From contig NMRB01000305.1 in NCBI GenBank assembly GCA_002633025.1, forward strand, positions 289,615-353,614: 64,000 nt of DNA, given 5' to 3'. The notes under the pieces were generated by a model that was not told the origin of the DNA, searched no databases, and was given only the letters and a program-made list of their open reading frames with translations. Made by a program: the position numbers and the translations under genes. Positions 34,412 through 47,745 of the stretch are shown one piece after another (positions within the stretch are counted from its first letter, which is position 1; every line of letters begins with the position of its first letter). Source of the DNA: Notospermus geniculatus. Its lineage: Eukaryota > Nemertea > Pilidiophora > Heteronemertea > Lineidae.

Positions 34412-37400
34412 TCACTTGCTTGTCATCGGTTTCAATTCTACCTCTGGACTAGAAACAAAATCTTGTGATGCCAGTATCTTCTGTGTTCTTCTAAGAGGTA
34501 CAGGTGTGATGAACTCTCTGAAGGCATAATTGTTTCCTGCAGACTTTCCGACCAGTCTGTCGACAGCTTGGCCACTGTTTTGATGAGTGAGAGCAAGGAG
34601 AGCCACCCTTGGACTTCGACGAGGTGGGATAATCCTGTTGTCACTTTTCCTTCCTCTTTTCTTCAATACAGCTTCCTGACATGGTGAAATGTGTAATTCA
34701 AACGGGTATCCACAATCAGAAGTATTTCGGACTTTTCCAGGGACTCGTTGTCGGCTCTGGATGATAGGCCTGTGGCGTGTGGACTGCTTCTTCAGGGGTT
34801 CTTTACTATTTGACCAGGAGACCATATTCACTATTTTACCAAACAGGCCTTGCTTGGGTGTACCTGGAGAAAGTGAAGAAGATATTTAAGTTTCCCAGTA
34901 CACACCAGAAGGAAAGAAGGGGCAAATAGTATGGTTAACTTGAAGATGCTTTTCGTGACAGAACAGTACATGTACCAAGGAATGAAATTGGTTTGCACTG
35001 AAATTACGCAACATCGCACACATTCTCTCCTTATACATGTACTCTATTTAGAAATGAAATTGTTGTCACTAACCATTGGAAGTTTTCTGTCTCTTCCCGC
35101 CTCCTTTTGCTTGTTGATCATGGGCATCCACATTCTCTTGGTCAGGTCGTCTCCTCTTTCTATCCATATTAAAGTTTTCTTCATTGATCACCGCCTGTAC
35201 ACTGTCGATTTCCCACTTCTCCACCACGGTTGCCTGGATGACAGGTATGAGTGTCGCACGTGCAATTCTGGACAAAAGAAACAAGCTATCAAACATGTTA
35301 CAGGGCTCATATGGAGAAAACTGACAGACAGCAGAGTAGAAAAAACATGTGGAAAGAGAAGACACAAAATAGGCCTATACCAGTAATACTTACACATGAT
35401 GTGGAAGATGGAGAAGATCGGGAAGGAGAGTGGACATGTCATGCTTCTTAAGAAGTTTTTCCTCACACAGGGAAATTATCGCTAGAGACGCTTGAAAGAT
35501 GGATGTAAAACCTGAAGGATAAAGTAAATTGTTCATGATACATCAAATGTACACCTCAGTTAGTAGTTGAATTTCAAAATATTTTAACCAGGAACAGCAA
35601 CAGGGGAGCTTGAAAATACTGGATGCGATCTTGGCCACATTTTAGAGAGTCTTGTATAGAGAGTCGGTTATTCAGAACTGAAAGCATCAGTTTTAGGTTC
35701 ATGCTAAACTCCAATACTGGTACCTTTGACTATCAGCAGATCCCAAATAGCAAGAACAGTGTCCCAACATGGCAGGCAGGTGAAGAGTGACATGAACCAA
35801 GGTGTGATGAACATTAGAACTTCAATCCCAAGCTTGGACTGTAAAACAGAAAGAGAAATCCACATGTAGAAATTGATCTCATGAAAGCTTTGACCAGTGG
35901 CCTTCATAACAACTGTAAATTTCTATACAATAGACAATATCACTCCAAAAGAGCGCAGCACTTTACAAGGTCAGCGTCATGACGTCCCGCACGTCATTTC
36001 ATGATGTCTTGAGGTGAGACGAAAAAAAATCAGATTGTGTCACGACGTCATGATCGCTGAAACCGGAATTTTTTTCGAGTCGCATCATGGCATTCAGAAA
36101 TGACGTGCGGTACGTCATGATGCTACCCCGTAAGGTGCTGCACTCTTTTGGAGTGATACAGTCTATTGAAAGCTTTACTATGGTGAAGGAACTGGATGTT
36201 TCTGATCGTGTCTCTTCTTACATGTAGAGTGACTTACCAGGTGTTTGGCCAACCGTGGATGTCTCTTTCGCAGAAGTCTACTGAAGACACTGCCATGCAT
36301 CTGGATCCTGGAATCATCCAAAAATTTTGAGATCAACATGTATCAAAACACACTGCCTGAAGTCTAAGGGGTGAATTCATTACGCCATAAACTGCTTTGG
36401 TACCAGTGTGAAGAGAAGAGTTTGAGACAGAATGTTCATGTGAAACTGCACAGGGCAGAAATGGTACCATCTTGGAGAAGATGGGGGTGCTGCTCTCACA
36501 GCTGAGGATATCTTATTGTATGAACCCAAAATTGAACAAATGTTGATTAATCATCAATAACCATGCATGTGCCTCAAAATTACCTGCTCAGGTTAGTATC
36601 AAAATATCCAAGTAGATATTTGTGACGTTCCAGAAGTGACACAAGACACCAGAATGTGTCCTCTTCGCCCATTAACATCAGAAACATGCCAGCAATATAA
36701 GCCATACCTGGAAAAAGAGACCAAATATAGCAGATTTTAGCATGGTGCAGAAATGACCAGTTGTTCATAACTTTTTGCTCCAGGACAAACTTTTTACAAG
36801 AAATGCTGAGCCAATAGATCAGTTCCTGTGGTAACTCGGTAATCATGGCTGTCCAAGCAGGCAGAAAGTTCTTCTGATCCTTACCTTGGCAGTATCCCAC
36901 CTGTTTGTTGTATCTTGCATAAACAGCAAGCACCCTGAACAAAGCTGCCCGCCCCTCCTTAGCCTCGGGTGTTTTTCCCATGAACTTTCTGTGCGTTGGG
37001 TAGGTACGATCTGAAAAGATAAACAAGTTGAGTTGACAAGACTAAAAAGTTGATACACTCAGTCGGTCACTTTACAGGTTTCTGTCAATGGAAGTTTGTG
37101 AAAAGATTGTAATACTAACCACCTCCATAACAAATTCACTTACCTAAATCGGCCATAATCTGCCTGATAGACCTTACTGATAACATCCCCTTCTTCAGCA
37201 ACTCCGTATCTTTCTCGAAGGACATCTGATTGAGGGCCATCAACATTGCCTTTCCACCATACTCACTTAAACCAAGATCAACCAACTGTTCCCTCAATGC
37301 CACAACATTTGATTTGTAGTCAAACTTTGAGGCAGCAGCCAAGGTCTCGCTGTCCAGGAGAGTTTTCCATAACTGTGGTCTGATTGAACCAGGGACACCT

Positions 37401-38189
37401 CTGTGAAGAAGGCTTTCAAGCTGAAATAGATAAATATAAATAAAATCCGGTCACCAACTTTGGAGTTGGTTCTTCTTCAGGTACAGAGATATCAAGTGTG
37501 GGCATTGCTAATTCTTAACCGATTTTCTGCCACCCTCTGAAGTTATATGTAATATTATGCTTAGGGGTGCTCGGTTGAAATTAAAGTCATGTGCCTCCCA
37601 ATTTGTGCCTCAAACCAGAGAAAGGTGAATTCTCCACAGACAATGTGGTTAGTTAGCGTTCGGACGTTTAGTCCCATCGCTCATCACTAACTTTCTACGA
37701 AACTCGAAACCCAGAAATGTCTCACTTTTGCAAATCTGTGTCTTTTGGTACTATTTTCCTTCCATCCATTCAGCAAGTCAGTCCAAATCTCATTGACAAG
37801 ATCTTTTTTCCTGAAAATAAGAGAATTTACAATATATTGGAATGCAAAAGCAAGTCATGAAGTGCCACATAGGCCTAGGCCTACATGCCCGGGGCCCAGA
37901 CAACCGACACACAACAGTTTCAAGCAAGTCCAATGCGTAAAACTTACCAAACAGGCCTTCTTTTTTTTCCATTCATCCGTTGATGATTACTCGTACAGTG
38001 ACATGATGGAGACGAGATCATCGTCGGGACACCACCCGCAGCATTTGACGGTGGAGAACTAACCGACTCTGTATCTCGCTGCTCCATGCCCTCGCCGGTC
38101 TCCAACAAGGATGACGAAACCGAGGCCGAGGGCAAAGAAGGGGAGAGCAGAAATCCATGGTGGTCAAATGACTCAACTTCTCTCTCCAT
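34412..38189 (-). CDS. TBC-domain Rab GTPase-activating protein
   Basis: Ten exons join in phase: 38189-37948, 37810-37726, 37420-37144, 37010-36885, 36707-36584, 36307-36238, 35838-35724, 35511-35394, 35267-35074 and 34863-34412 (stop). They give about 600 residues. TBC proteins speed GTP hydrolysis by Rab GTPases and so shape membrane traffic. Before the domain stand FDHHGFLLSP and W-x-D-L-L-x-G-W, as in USP6NL/TBC1D10-type members. The domain starts at RGVPGSIRPQLW (about residue 115). The arginine finger is I197-x-x-D200-x-x-R203 in IMADLDRTYP and the glutamine finger is Q243 in YCQG, so both catalytic fingers are intact. PWFMSLFTCLPCWDTVLAIWDLL near residue 325 is the standard C-terminal TBC block. 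The last 200 residues are basic and low-complexity (DRKRRRPDQ, KKRGRKSD). I cannot name the exact subfamily. Confidence 0.9.
35928..36168. mobile_element. MITE in a TBC gene intron, with mirrored CRE-like words
   Basis: Left CAATAGAC...TATCACTCCAAAAGAG and right CTCTTTTGGAGTGATAC...GTCTATTG are mirrored. Inner blocks such as TGACGTCCCGCACGTCATTT (36 kb side, near 35979) and AAATGACGTGCGGTACGTCA (near 36099) are mirrored too. About 241 bases. Confidence 0.8.
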
Positions 38190-41100
38190 ATTTTGGTATT
38201 GTAAGGAAATATTGAAGCTTGATGTTACTTCAACAGATACACTGCATGGGGCTCTTTAGTTGTGATTCGATTTTGTCACATTTAATGACGGGTGCATTGG
38301 AGAAAACAGGATATTTTGAGAGAACCAGAGTTCAAATTTTGTAACTTTTCGTACAATTGTTGTTGTTGTCGTCTCCGGGAGCGACTTCCGCCAAACCCGG
38401 ATATCCATCATCGACTGATTGTGGTCTGTCTTCGGCACCAAACGGCAGCGGCCCGGTACGTTGCTGAGCATGTGTTTTCAGTAAACCCCATTTTAGGGGT
38501 ATCTGCCGAGACCTTCGCCCCAGGTCCCTATGTCCTTAATGACTTATCATACAGAAAACGACCAATTCTGTAAAAGTACAAGATAACCTGAATTATCCCA
38601 GTGTTAGGGGCCCCATCTGAAGGGCCCAAGTCAAGTTGCGCTGTGGCACATCTGGAGAGCAAAAATAATGTAATTTCAATCTGATGCTAGAAATGCTTTA
38701 TTTACACCAGCAGTCTCTTGAAAGAGGCCAACCATTTACAGCAATTGTATGGATTGATACACAAAGAATCTGCAAATAGGATAGGAAAGGTTAATCAGGC
38801 CAGAGAATCCTCTGCCATGGAGGTTCACCTCACAGCCAGGTGCCAGCTCAAACAATGGGAAAGCTCAGCAAAAAGAAGTTTACCAGAAGCCTTATTACTC
38901 AATAAATCAAACACACTGCCCCCTTTTCCCATAAGATCTGGAGGGTGTGTTATGAAGTTTTTAGTCATGAATCAGGGGTCAAACCCTGGGAATTTGTCCC
39001 AAACAGAAATATTAGAAATCCATGTCGCCAACAAGTAATTAGAATTTGCCATGTGTTTTGATGATACACTGTCGACTGATGTGTGCTGCTCTGAGACCAT
39101 CCTGAACTGTGAGAGGCACCTGCACGGACGCTCAATTCAAGGCCTGGTTACATCAATAGTACAAAATGCAAACACTGCCACAGTAAATACAATAGAATCT
39201 TTCATACACGGTGATCAAAAATGCTCATGCCTGAACTTGAATTATTAAAATAACATCTGAGATATTTATGTGGGAACTACTGAAAAATACAGGAAAAACT
39301 TCGAAAATCATATTCACTTGAATTCTGTAATGGTGTAGCTGATTTATATCAATGTCATGCCTACTTCACTGAGGAAAATCAAGTTATAAATCCTGGTAGA
39401 AGTCGGTTGTAATGGCTGCAGTCCATTTGAAGGAGCAACTGGCATGTCACATTAAATTGGATTAAAAGAAACTACCCAATGCCCAGGTGTCTGTCAGCCA
39501 TATGACAGCCTTGTTTCACCAGACATAAGTAGATTATCCACAGTGCATTCATTCATGATGATCAAAGCACCCTTATACCTCATTGTGCACCCATGTTAAC
39601 CTGGCCTACAACTGCTACTTTCCTTGAATATGGACCTCTCTTTTCCTGTTGATTACCAGTAATGAACAGAGTTTTCTCAACCTATTCAAGCTACAACATA
39701 TAACAGTACCTACTCCACCTAAATTTTGCCAGCAAAAACCACCAAGTTAGTTCCCCACACCAAAATTATTCATACCCCCAAGCTCGTTGGTAAAAAGGTT
39801 AAAGCAACTGTTCTCCAAATGAAATTTTACAGAAACCCGTAGGCCTACCACATACCGTATCCATTTGTCAGGCAGACAACAACGTAAGATTTGCCAGCAC
39901 GACGACATTTCACTGTCTGACAAAACACCACTCCAGCTAGACCATCTAAGTCATAACTCCATGATCAGATCACATTGTGGCATTCTTACATTTTAGAGGG
40001 CACATGTACTGGTCAGCAAGCCAAATGCTATTTGAATGAATCCCTTTTCAACAGTTAAACCTGCTCTATACCAATGAACAACTCAAAAACTACATTATCA
40101 CCTTCCATAACTTGTCCAAAATGAAAAACCACAAAAGTACATGCTGATAACGCTTACTTGGCATAGATTTTGAGCACTTAGGTCAACAACACAACACCCT
40201 ACAGAACTGCATGAAAGTCTCAATTCATAATCTCCTCACTTCTAATTTTGATATCACATAATATGCATTTCAATGCTAAAGCTACTTCTTCTTGATAATG
40301 TTGTTTTTTTCTTTTGCACAAAATTTTGTTGATTTTTTTATATCATGGTCTGTCGAAGACAATGACTGTTTCCAGCTATTTAGACAAGAACAAGATTTCT
40401 TCCATATTCTTGTTACCACTGATGTAATAAGTCACAATATACATGTTTTTTCCATAAACATCTGTACAAAGTCCTCGTGTGCATTCCCACTTATGTACTA
40501 CACTGAACCGATTGGTCTCTCACCCACTGAACTACGGTAATCACCCACAGTATAACAATGAACTACATAGTGGCCATTCAAGCAACACTGAAGAAGAATT
40601 GAATACTATGTGAAAGAAGCCTTGTTGGAACTCAAAAGGACTACAGACATTTGTAGAACATCAGGAGTATCCATACTGAAACATCTCTGGTGTTATCTTC
40701 CAGTCAGAGAGACAATGGCAGAAGGTATTTACCACCATATGCTGTGGTTCATCAACTGAACACCGCCATGCATTTCTTGACGGCGAAAGATCCAGGATAC
40801 TCACAGAAGCCTTTAACAGTCCAAAAATATCCTCAGCCGTGTCAGAGTTCCACAGGCAAGAAAGAAAACAGTGACTGCTGATGTAACACTGATGAAAACA
40901 AACGATATCTCCTCGCACCATTCAATAAATTATATATCATCAAATTAAGTTTTACATACATAACAATATTAGAATAGTGGGCTTCATATGTGCTACAGTC
41001 ATGATGTCTGTTAACAAAACCTGATGTTCACCGTCTTCAGTTGTAGCAGACAGTATGAAACACACTACACAGAAAACATACCCAGAGGCATATTTTGCAT

Positions 41101-42198
41101 TCGAAGTATTGTCAACAATACCCAAAATCATTGTCCCTGGAACTACATTGAGGTTCCTCGCAATACTGAAAACAGAATTATATCTGAAAGCCACTTTTTG
41201 CTGCTTTCTATTATGACACAATTTTCTTTCAATTTGATTCTCAACGTTACATAATATTATATTAGGTAAGGTGCCGACTTAAGTCTGGAGAGACTGACAA
41301 CTTCACAGTTGATTTGTAACCAATGATTATAAGATCCTGCTTCAGAAAATTATGTGTTACTGATCTTGAAATGAGGGTCTGTATATACAACTCATAGTTC
41401 TGACACATGAAAACTTATGAACCACTGATATGACACCCACTTTCCACAGCATCAACCCACGCCATATCGTTATACACATTAATAAGGAGCTTCACAGAGG
41501 TATCAAAATATGAATTTGATGAAGATGGGTCAGTGTCAGAGCAACCAGCTAATTAACAGCTTATTATGTCAACAGATATCAAATTTAAGCAAGCACAGCC
41601 TGATAAACTTAATCTGCAGAAAAAATTTGTTCAGAAATATACCAATGTATCTATAAAATAGATGTCGTTTACATCCTGTTTGAACCATGGCTACCACAAA
41701 CTAGTTTCTTCCAACATCCACTTAGTGATAGTTATTGCAGCTTACATACCCCATACCTCTGATTTTTCACTATAAAAGTGACCCACTTGTGAAAACAATT
41801 GACTTTCATTGCAAAAAAGCAACAATGCAGTGATAACTGAAGCTATTTCTAAGAAACAAAGGAGTTGCCCAAATCTTCACACAGTTATAAAATGCTTTAA
41901 GTATTTTCAAAATATTTCCTTGTGATCTCGTATTTCCAATAAATATGGAACAATTCACACGTGATAGAGATATTGTTAAGCCATAAAGCAATGGCTGTTA
42001 TAATATACAAGGGTCTTCATCATCATCATCATCCAGCCTATGTATCAGGTACACAGGGATTCCATCATCGTCATTACATGCTAACATACATGTACATTAG
42101 AAAATGTAAAGGCACCATACAGATGAAGAAAGCCACCAAAGCCAAGTTGTGCATATCTACATTCCCCTTATTAGGTGTTCAAATTATCCCTCCTTCAG

Positions 42199-42312
42199 TT
42201 AAGCCCATCCTCCCACAGCAGGGCTTTGGTCTCGTTCCTCTTCATACACTCCATGTGAGTAGTGGATGAAGAGGAGCGAAGTAAAAACCCCTGCTGTGGG
42301 AGGATGGTTAAG
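42199..42312. mobile_element. Foldback element with CCTCCCACAGCAGGG arms
   Basis: AAGCCCATCCTCCCACAGCA is mirrored by TGCTGTGGGAGGATGG. Further in, TCGTTCCTCTTCAT mirrors ATGAAGAGGAGCGA. About 114 bases. Confidence 0.7.
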
Positions 42313-44090
42313 CCCAAAGAAGTGGAAGCAAAGATCAGCAATGTCACGCAAAGTGTGTTCTGAACGACCACCCAGAATTGTTTTCATGCTGATATAATGA
42401 ACATGATTCACAATTCTTGTCGGTATGGGGCCCGTGTCTTCCGAAGAACCCAGTAACGGAATCAGGTAATCCCAATAAGTGTTTGTCACGTGATCTTCAA
42501 AACTGAAATGAAATACACGTACAATTTGCCATTTCATATCATACACACTGCTTCGTGCGGTCACCAGACATCCTAATTCCACTTTGCCTTAGAAAATGCA
42601 AATACAGCATGTGGGCCGGGTACAGTTCTTGAATTCATGCGTCTATTTTGTAGCACAATGCTTTGATACTGTCTTCAAGTTATACTGTACAGATAGGTGG
42701 CGCTCAGAAGCAGCCATCTTTCCAACTCTCATCTGACGCCTTGAATGCATAGTTCCGTGTACCTCGTAGTGCTGTAGCTGGTAGACTAGACCTAGAAAGG
42801 AGAAAGCGGATATTAAGAACAATGAAGTGTGGCTGAATGAAATGATTTCACCATGTACACCATGTTAGATACATTAGTAGAAGTATATACATAATGCAGA
42901 TAGGTTGGTCCCGTACCTTATTTCAACTTAGAAACAACTGAAGGTTGATGAACATGACAGATAAGAGTATTAGGGCCTAAAGTAATTAGACAACAAGGGA
43001 ACAACAAAGGAACTCAGGCCAGCCCATCATTAGTACCTGATGCAGCATAAGTTACCGGTACGTAAAGGAGAGTTACTACAGGACGGATATCTGAAGGTTG
43101 GGAACATTTCGACTTTTTCCGTTCATCAAGTCCATGTTGCCCAAAGGATGCTGACTTTCTAGCTTTGATGAATGAAATGACAAACAAGTCAATCAGACTA
43201 TCCTCTTTTTGGGAGAATCAACCCTGAGTAGCAATCAGCTGAGTTTCATCAGCAAAGCTGATTCTAGGAGAAAGTTGTGACCACCAGACCACATGGAGGC
43301 CTAGTACTGATGTACTGCTGACTGGATTCTGATGGAACAAGCTGTTGCAGGCTTGTTAGCTTTCGTTCATCCAAACCTAGAGGAGTCCAACTCCTTTCAT
43401 GATCCAACTCATTTTTATGATCGCGCACCAATGTCTCCGAAGACGCATGTATCAGCAGATAGTGCGAGGTGAGTTTGAGAACAAACGTTATTGCATGTTA
43501 AGATAGTGCATGTTAGCAGTAACGAGAGCATTACCAGCACAAGTGCCGAAGAATTTTGTGCCAAATCACCGGTGATTTCAGACTGCTCAGATAAATCCGC
43601 CACTAGCCATGAGGGAATCTTTGAAATCAATCTGAGTTGGTGAGTTTACCAGCACAATAGACAAGCTCTTCACCTTGATCATTTGTAAAGACATTTTCCC
43701 ATAAAAAAGTACATGTAAGCAATAGTCTTTAGACTTCAGAGAATTCATGCTAGCCATATTACATACTTTAGCAGTGGATAGATTTATGTGAGCAGCTGAT
43801 CAGACAGTTTATTACGTCATAATTTCATAATCCAGTTTCTGAATCAGTGCAGAGCTTTCTTACATGCTTGAAGCGACTTTTTTTACTCCTCCCTTTGGAT
43901 TAGGCGAGACGCTACGTGCCCTCGGATTTGTCATGGATAGGCTGCTATAGGAATGAAAAACATGCTAAATAAGAATGAAAATAGCAAGCTAAATGAAGGA
44001 GCTAGCAAACTGTTCTTGGTGTCAGTGCTGGCAGACATAGCAGAGGGAAGATTTGGGTGGAGAGATAGGCAAATCCCAAATTGACGAGAA

Positions 44091-44283
44091 AGATCTGTGC
44101 ACTTCGCCGAAATCCCAAACACAACCTCGGTCTGAAACTGAATGACGTGACGCAGAGAACCCCAGGACAGTGACTTCGACGAGGTTGCGTCAGAGTCGAA
44201 CATTGCTGAATCATGGATTGTGTCACATCAGCTGGTTTCAGATCGAGGTTGTGGTTGCGATTTTGGCAGAAGTGCACAGATCT
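44091..44283. mobile_element. Inverted-repeat element
   Basis: AGATCTGTGCACTTCGCCGA and AAACACAACCTCGGTCTGAAA on the left mirror TTTCAGATCGAGGTTGTGG and TGGCAGAAGTGCACAGATCT on the right. About 193 bases; arms may extend a little further. Confidence 0.65.
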
Positions 44284-45226
44284 GCAAATTCGAGAATCGT
44301 CTATTGGACTTCAAGACCCTGTCTTCCATCGAATGAAAGGCAACTTCATTGTAATGCCAGAACCTTCACCTTCTGAGTACCATGCTGCACCAAATGCACT
44401 GCCGGTACCACATGAAAAAGTATTCTACACTACAGAATGCCCAGAATACTTTAAATTGAAGCTAAAATCAGCTGTAGGTTCCAAAAGGTGTCTGCACAGG
44501 ACTGCCAACACTACCCCCAAGACCCTCTGCCACCAAAAGTGCAAATGCTGAAATAAGCAGTCAAAATAAGTGAAAACACAATGGGAAGCATGACGTAGAG
44601 AAACAAAGGGGTAAACTTAGTACTATGGGTCTTGGCTATGGGTTATTCATGAAAAAGAGTACTAGGGGATACTGACAAAAGACTTAAAGAACTTATTCAA
44701 ACAGTAAAGTTCATGATCAATTCTTACTGATTGAAACAAGGATTATTTAAATAATGTATTACACAAGAACTATATGTACTCCAAAATATGTCAATTACTC
44801 AACGAACATATAAAGTTACAAAACAATGGCATCACACCTCAGCACACAGTGACAGCATTGTTACTGCTCATCAAAGCAACACTGACACCACCGACCCCTC
44901 AGTACAAGTGTTCAAAAGTGGCAGGGCTGCCTGCCAATGGATATCTGAATAGGTAGTTAAAATCTGGCCATTCTGGACACTTGTTCTGAGGCCAGTGTTG
45001 ATTCTCGGCCAGGAATCTTATACAGGGAAGACAATTTTATCAGGTTACCAGCATCAAAATGTAGACTATATCTACATATGGATTACCCCAACATCTGGTC
45101 TCTCTGAAGATGTTGAAGTAACATGATTCTGCCACTACCCTAGCGCTCACCAGTCCACTGACCAGGACAAAGGCAGCAGCCAGTAGAGGAATGTAGGACT
45201 ATCAAGAGCAACCTGAAGCCAGGTCC

Positions 45227-45344
45227 GACTGCACAGAAAGTCTGATAGTGCTTACGGTGCCTATCGGCGGTTTAGTTAATGGGAAATGTGTTATAACTAA
45301 CTGCTGATAGGCGCCGGTAGCACTATTGGACTTTCTGTGCAGTC
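45227..45344. mobile_element. Foldback element with GACTGCACAGAAAGTC ends
   Basis: GACTGCACAGAAAGTC mirrors GACTTTCTGTGCAGTC closely. Inside, GATAGTGCTTACGG and GCCTATCGGC have mirrored partners GCCGATAG-like and GGTAGCACTAT. About 118 bases. Confidence 0.75.
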
Positions 45345-45643
45345 AGCCCAGTTCTATCGGACGTCCACCAGCAAATGTCCACAGAACATTAGTTGGTCTG
45401 ATGTTTTCCAACAGCTCAGGCCACATCGTCATTGGACCACACCACAGTTCTAGAGCAAGTGATAATCCTGTTTCATAAGACTACATGGAGGACAGAAGAA
45501 GCTCAATAGACCATAGACTACACAAACAAAGGATAAGGGAGGTATCACTACACAGGAAACGAGTCAGGCAGAGACAGAGAGAGAGCACAGGACATACCCA
45601 AGCACACAAGAAATCACAAGTCTTGGTTTCTACAACTTAAACC

Positions 45644-45733
45644 ACACTATCATCTGCCTTCTTTCAGTCTACCATACTATCATCTGCCTTCTTTCAGTCT
45701 ACCATACTATCATCTGCCTTCTTTCAGTCTACC
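45644..45733. repeat. Three-copy tandem repeat, about 31 bases
   Basis: The unit ACTATCATCTGCCTTCTTTC followed by AGTCTACCAT is repeated three times with almost no difference. Confidence 0.85.
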
Positions 45734-47745
45734 ATAAGAGATTTTGAAGGGATTTCACTAAATTTACTCAAGAACGCCCAAAACCCAGATTGACAACTGT
45801 GAATATGAATCCCAAACCTCATGCCCCAACTTCTGCCACAGACCAACTTGGAGCCTAGTTTACGCAGGCAGTTACTAATGGGGCTAATAGGGTATAAGAA
45901 TGAGTAAACCAACCGAGGAATCTTGATTTGGAGACAGATATCTGCAATTTGAGATACAGAGATAAAATTCGGTCTAAAGAAACTCATCATGGTTGATTAT
46001 GGTGTAGGCCTAAAATCTGGCACCAAATCTTTGAATAGCTCTTCTTGAATCCTGCTGAACATTTGTAATGACTTCTTGCCTCAGCTATAATCTACGGTAT
46101 CTTGATCTTGTTGAGGCTGGCAAATCTGGTCAAAAATAAGCAGTTGAAATTATCCTGAAGGTTCTTCACTTGGGACAAGGAGGAGTGGAAGAAGGCCCTC
46201 AACATGCTGTAGTCTGGATGGTAGCTGCCATTCCTGAAGGACCAAAAGGGTCACATCCTCATACCCAGGGGAACAACACAACACAACACCCGACCATGAA
46301 CACACCGACACAATCCAAGCGATCAAAACGAACATGGCTATCGGGGACACAAAGGATTGGTACTGGTACAACCTTCATCACAGACTTAGACAAGAAGGGG
46401 CAAAACAACATGAAACGCAGTGAAGTGAGAAGTCCCTCTGAATGCACTTGCAAGGAAAAATAAAATAGACTTCAGCATGTGTGGAACAGATCATCACATT
46501 CATCCTGAGTGTTTGACAACATTGACATACAGTGACATCTACAGGCCAATGTGAACACTAACCTTGGCCCAGAACTTCTGAAATTATTGGAAGAAAGAAG
46601 CAATCAGAGTATGGGTTAAAGAGGGGAGTGAAAGAAGGACCTCAGGAATGTCCAAGATGACTGGCGGACAACTTTTACCTGCATAACAGGAGAAAGTTTG
46701 ACAAGTTGAAGCAAATGGGAACATAAGGCTGCAATAGAGCCCAATAGATGTGCAGCTCCAAAAACTAAGTACAACTACATGTATCCTTTTTTTTCTTCTT
46801 CTGGTTTCTCCAACTGAAAGGTGCCTGAGGAAGACCCCACTTGGGGTCAAAAATTTGTGAAATTGTGGAAGTTGACTTCCTATTTATTATCAGGATCAGA
46901 CAAAACTTTGGAAAGATTAGTGCTTTCTAAAGTTAGAAGAGTTACAGGTAAACTGTCACAGGAACACCACACACATAAATCAGCAGTGAAGAAATGGCAC
47001 ATCGAAGAAGGAAAGTCAGTTTCCCTGCAGCAAAAAGCTCCTCACACAGTTACAGTATGATTGACCACAATTACAAGATGGACAATCTACCGGCATAGCA
47101 AGATATGGGTCACTTTGATTCACTAGGCACAATGGGGATCCTAGCTCGATAGATGGCAGCACACCGAAACCCGGTCCTAATACAATGGACGCCTTTTGTA
47201 TGGGAAATTGATCAGGACCGAGATGTCAGTTTTATTTCAATAGTTTTAACCACTAGTGACACCTATTGAAAAAGTCGGCTAGGGTCCACATTCATCACTG
47301 TGGTTCAGAAGAGAGCAAGGAAAACCTGTGCCTTTCTCATTTCTCATGTCCAGCTTTTTAGAAACCCATGGGCTCAGTTTTTGACAATCAGAAATTGAAA
47401 TTGCCAAATGATAATGGGGTGAACTGACTCATTCAATCACACATCGCCAAGTCTTTTAGCTGAACCACAGTGACGGGGCAGTTCATTTAGTCTCAAATCT
47501 CAAAACACCAGCACCATTTTTCATGCCACCTCATTAATAGGCTCAGAAAATTCATGGAAAATGCTCATCCAATAATGACTACCCCTCTCCAAGTAAGTCA
47601 GTCATCACAAAGTTTTATGCTTCAAACATGCCCCAGAAACAAGATAGGTGCATAAGACAGTGAATTCTCTTGGCAAGCAAAGCAGACACCTCGCCAAGAT
47701 GGAATCAAGTCCACGGCGGAACCACGTCCCTTGTCACCAAATGAA

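Larger units (their letters stand above)
38190..47745. other. Gene-poor 9.5 kb between TBC gene and SLAIN
   Basis: No open frame here has domain or splice support. The left end is the TBC gene's 5' flank; the right part probably includes the SLAIN 3' untranslated region. Foldback elements lie at 42199-42312, 44091-44283 and 45227-45344, and a three-copy tandem at 45644-45733. Short CATCATCAT runs occur at 42017 and 42061. Confidence 0.5.

Noticed and set aside
42199-42582. Minus-strand open frame of 127 residues
   Set aside because: It starts inside a foldback element's arm, shows no family features and has no splice-linked partners.
44213-44551. Plus-strand frame of 112 residues
   Set aside because: It runs through the right arm of the inverted repeat at 44091-44283; no domain or splice support.
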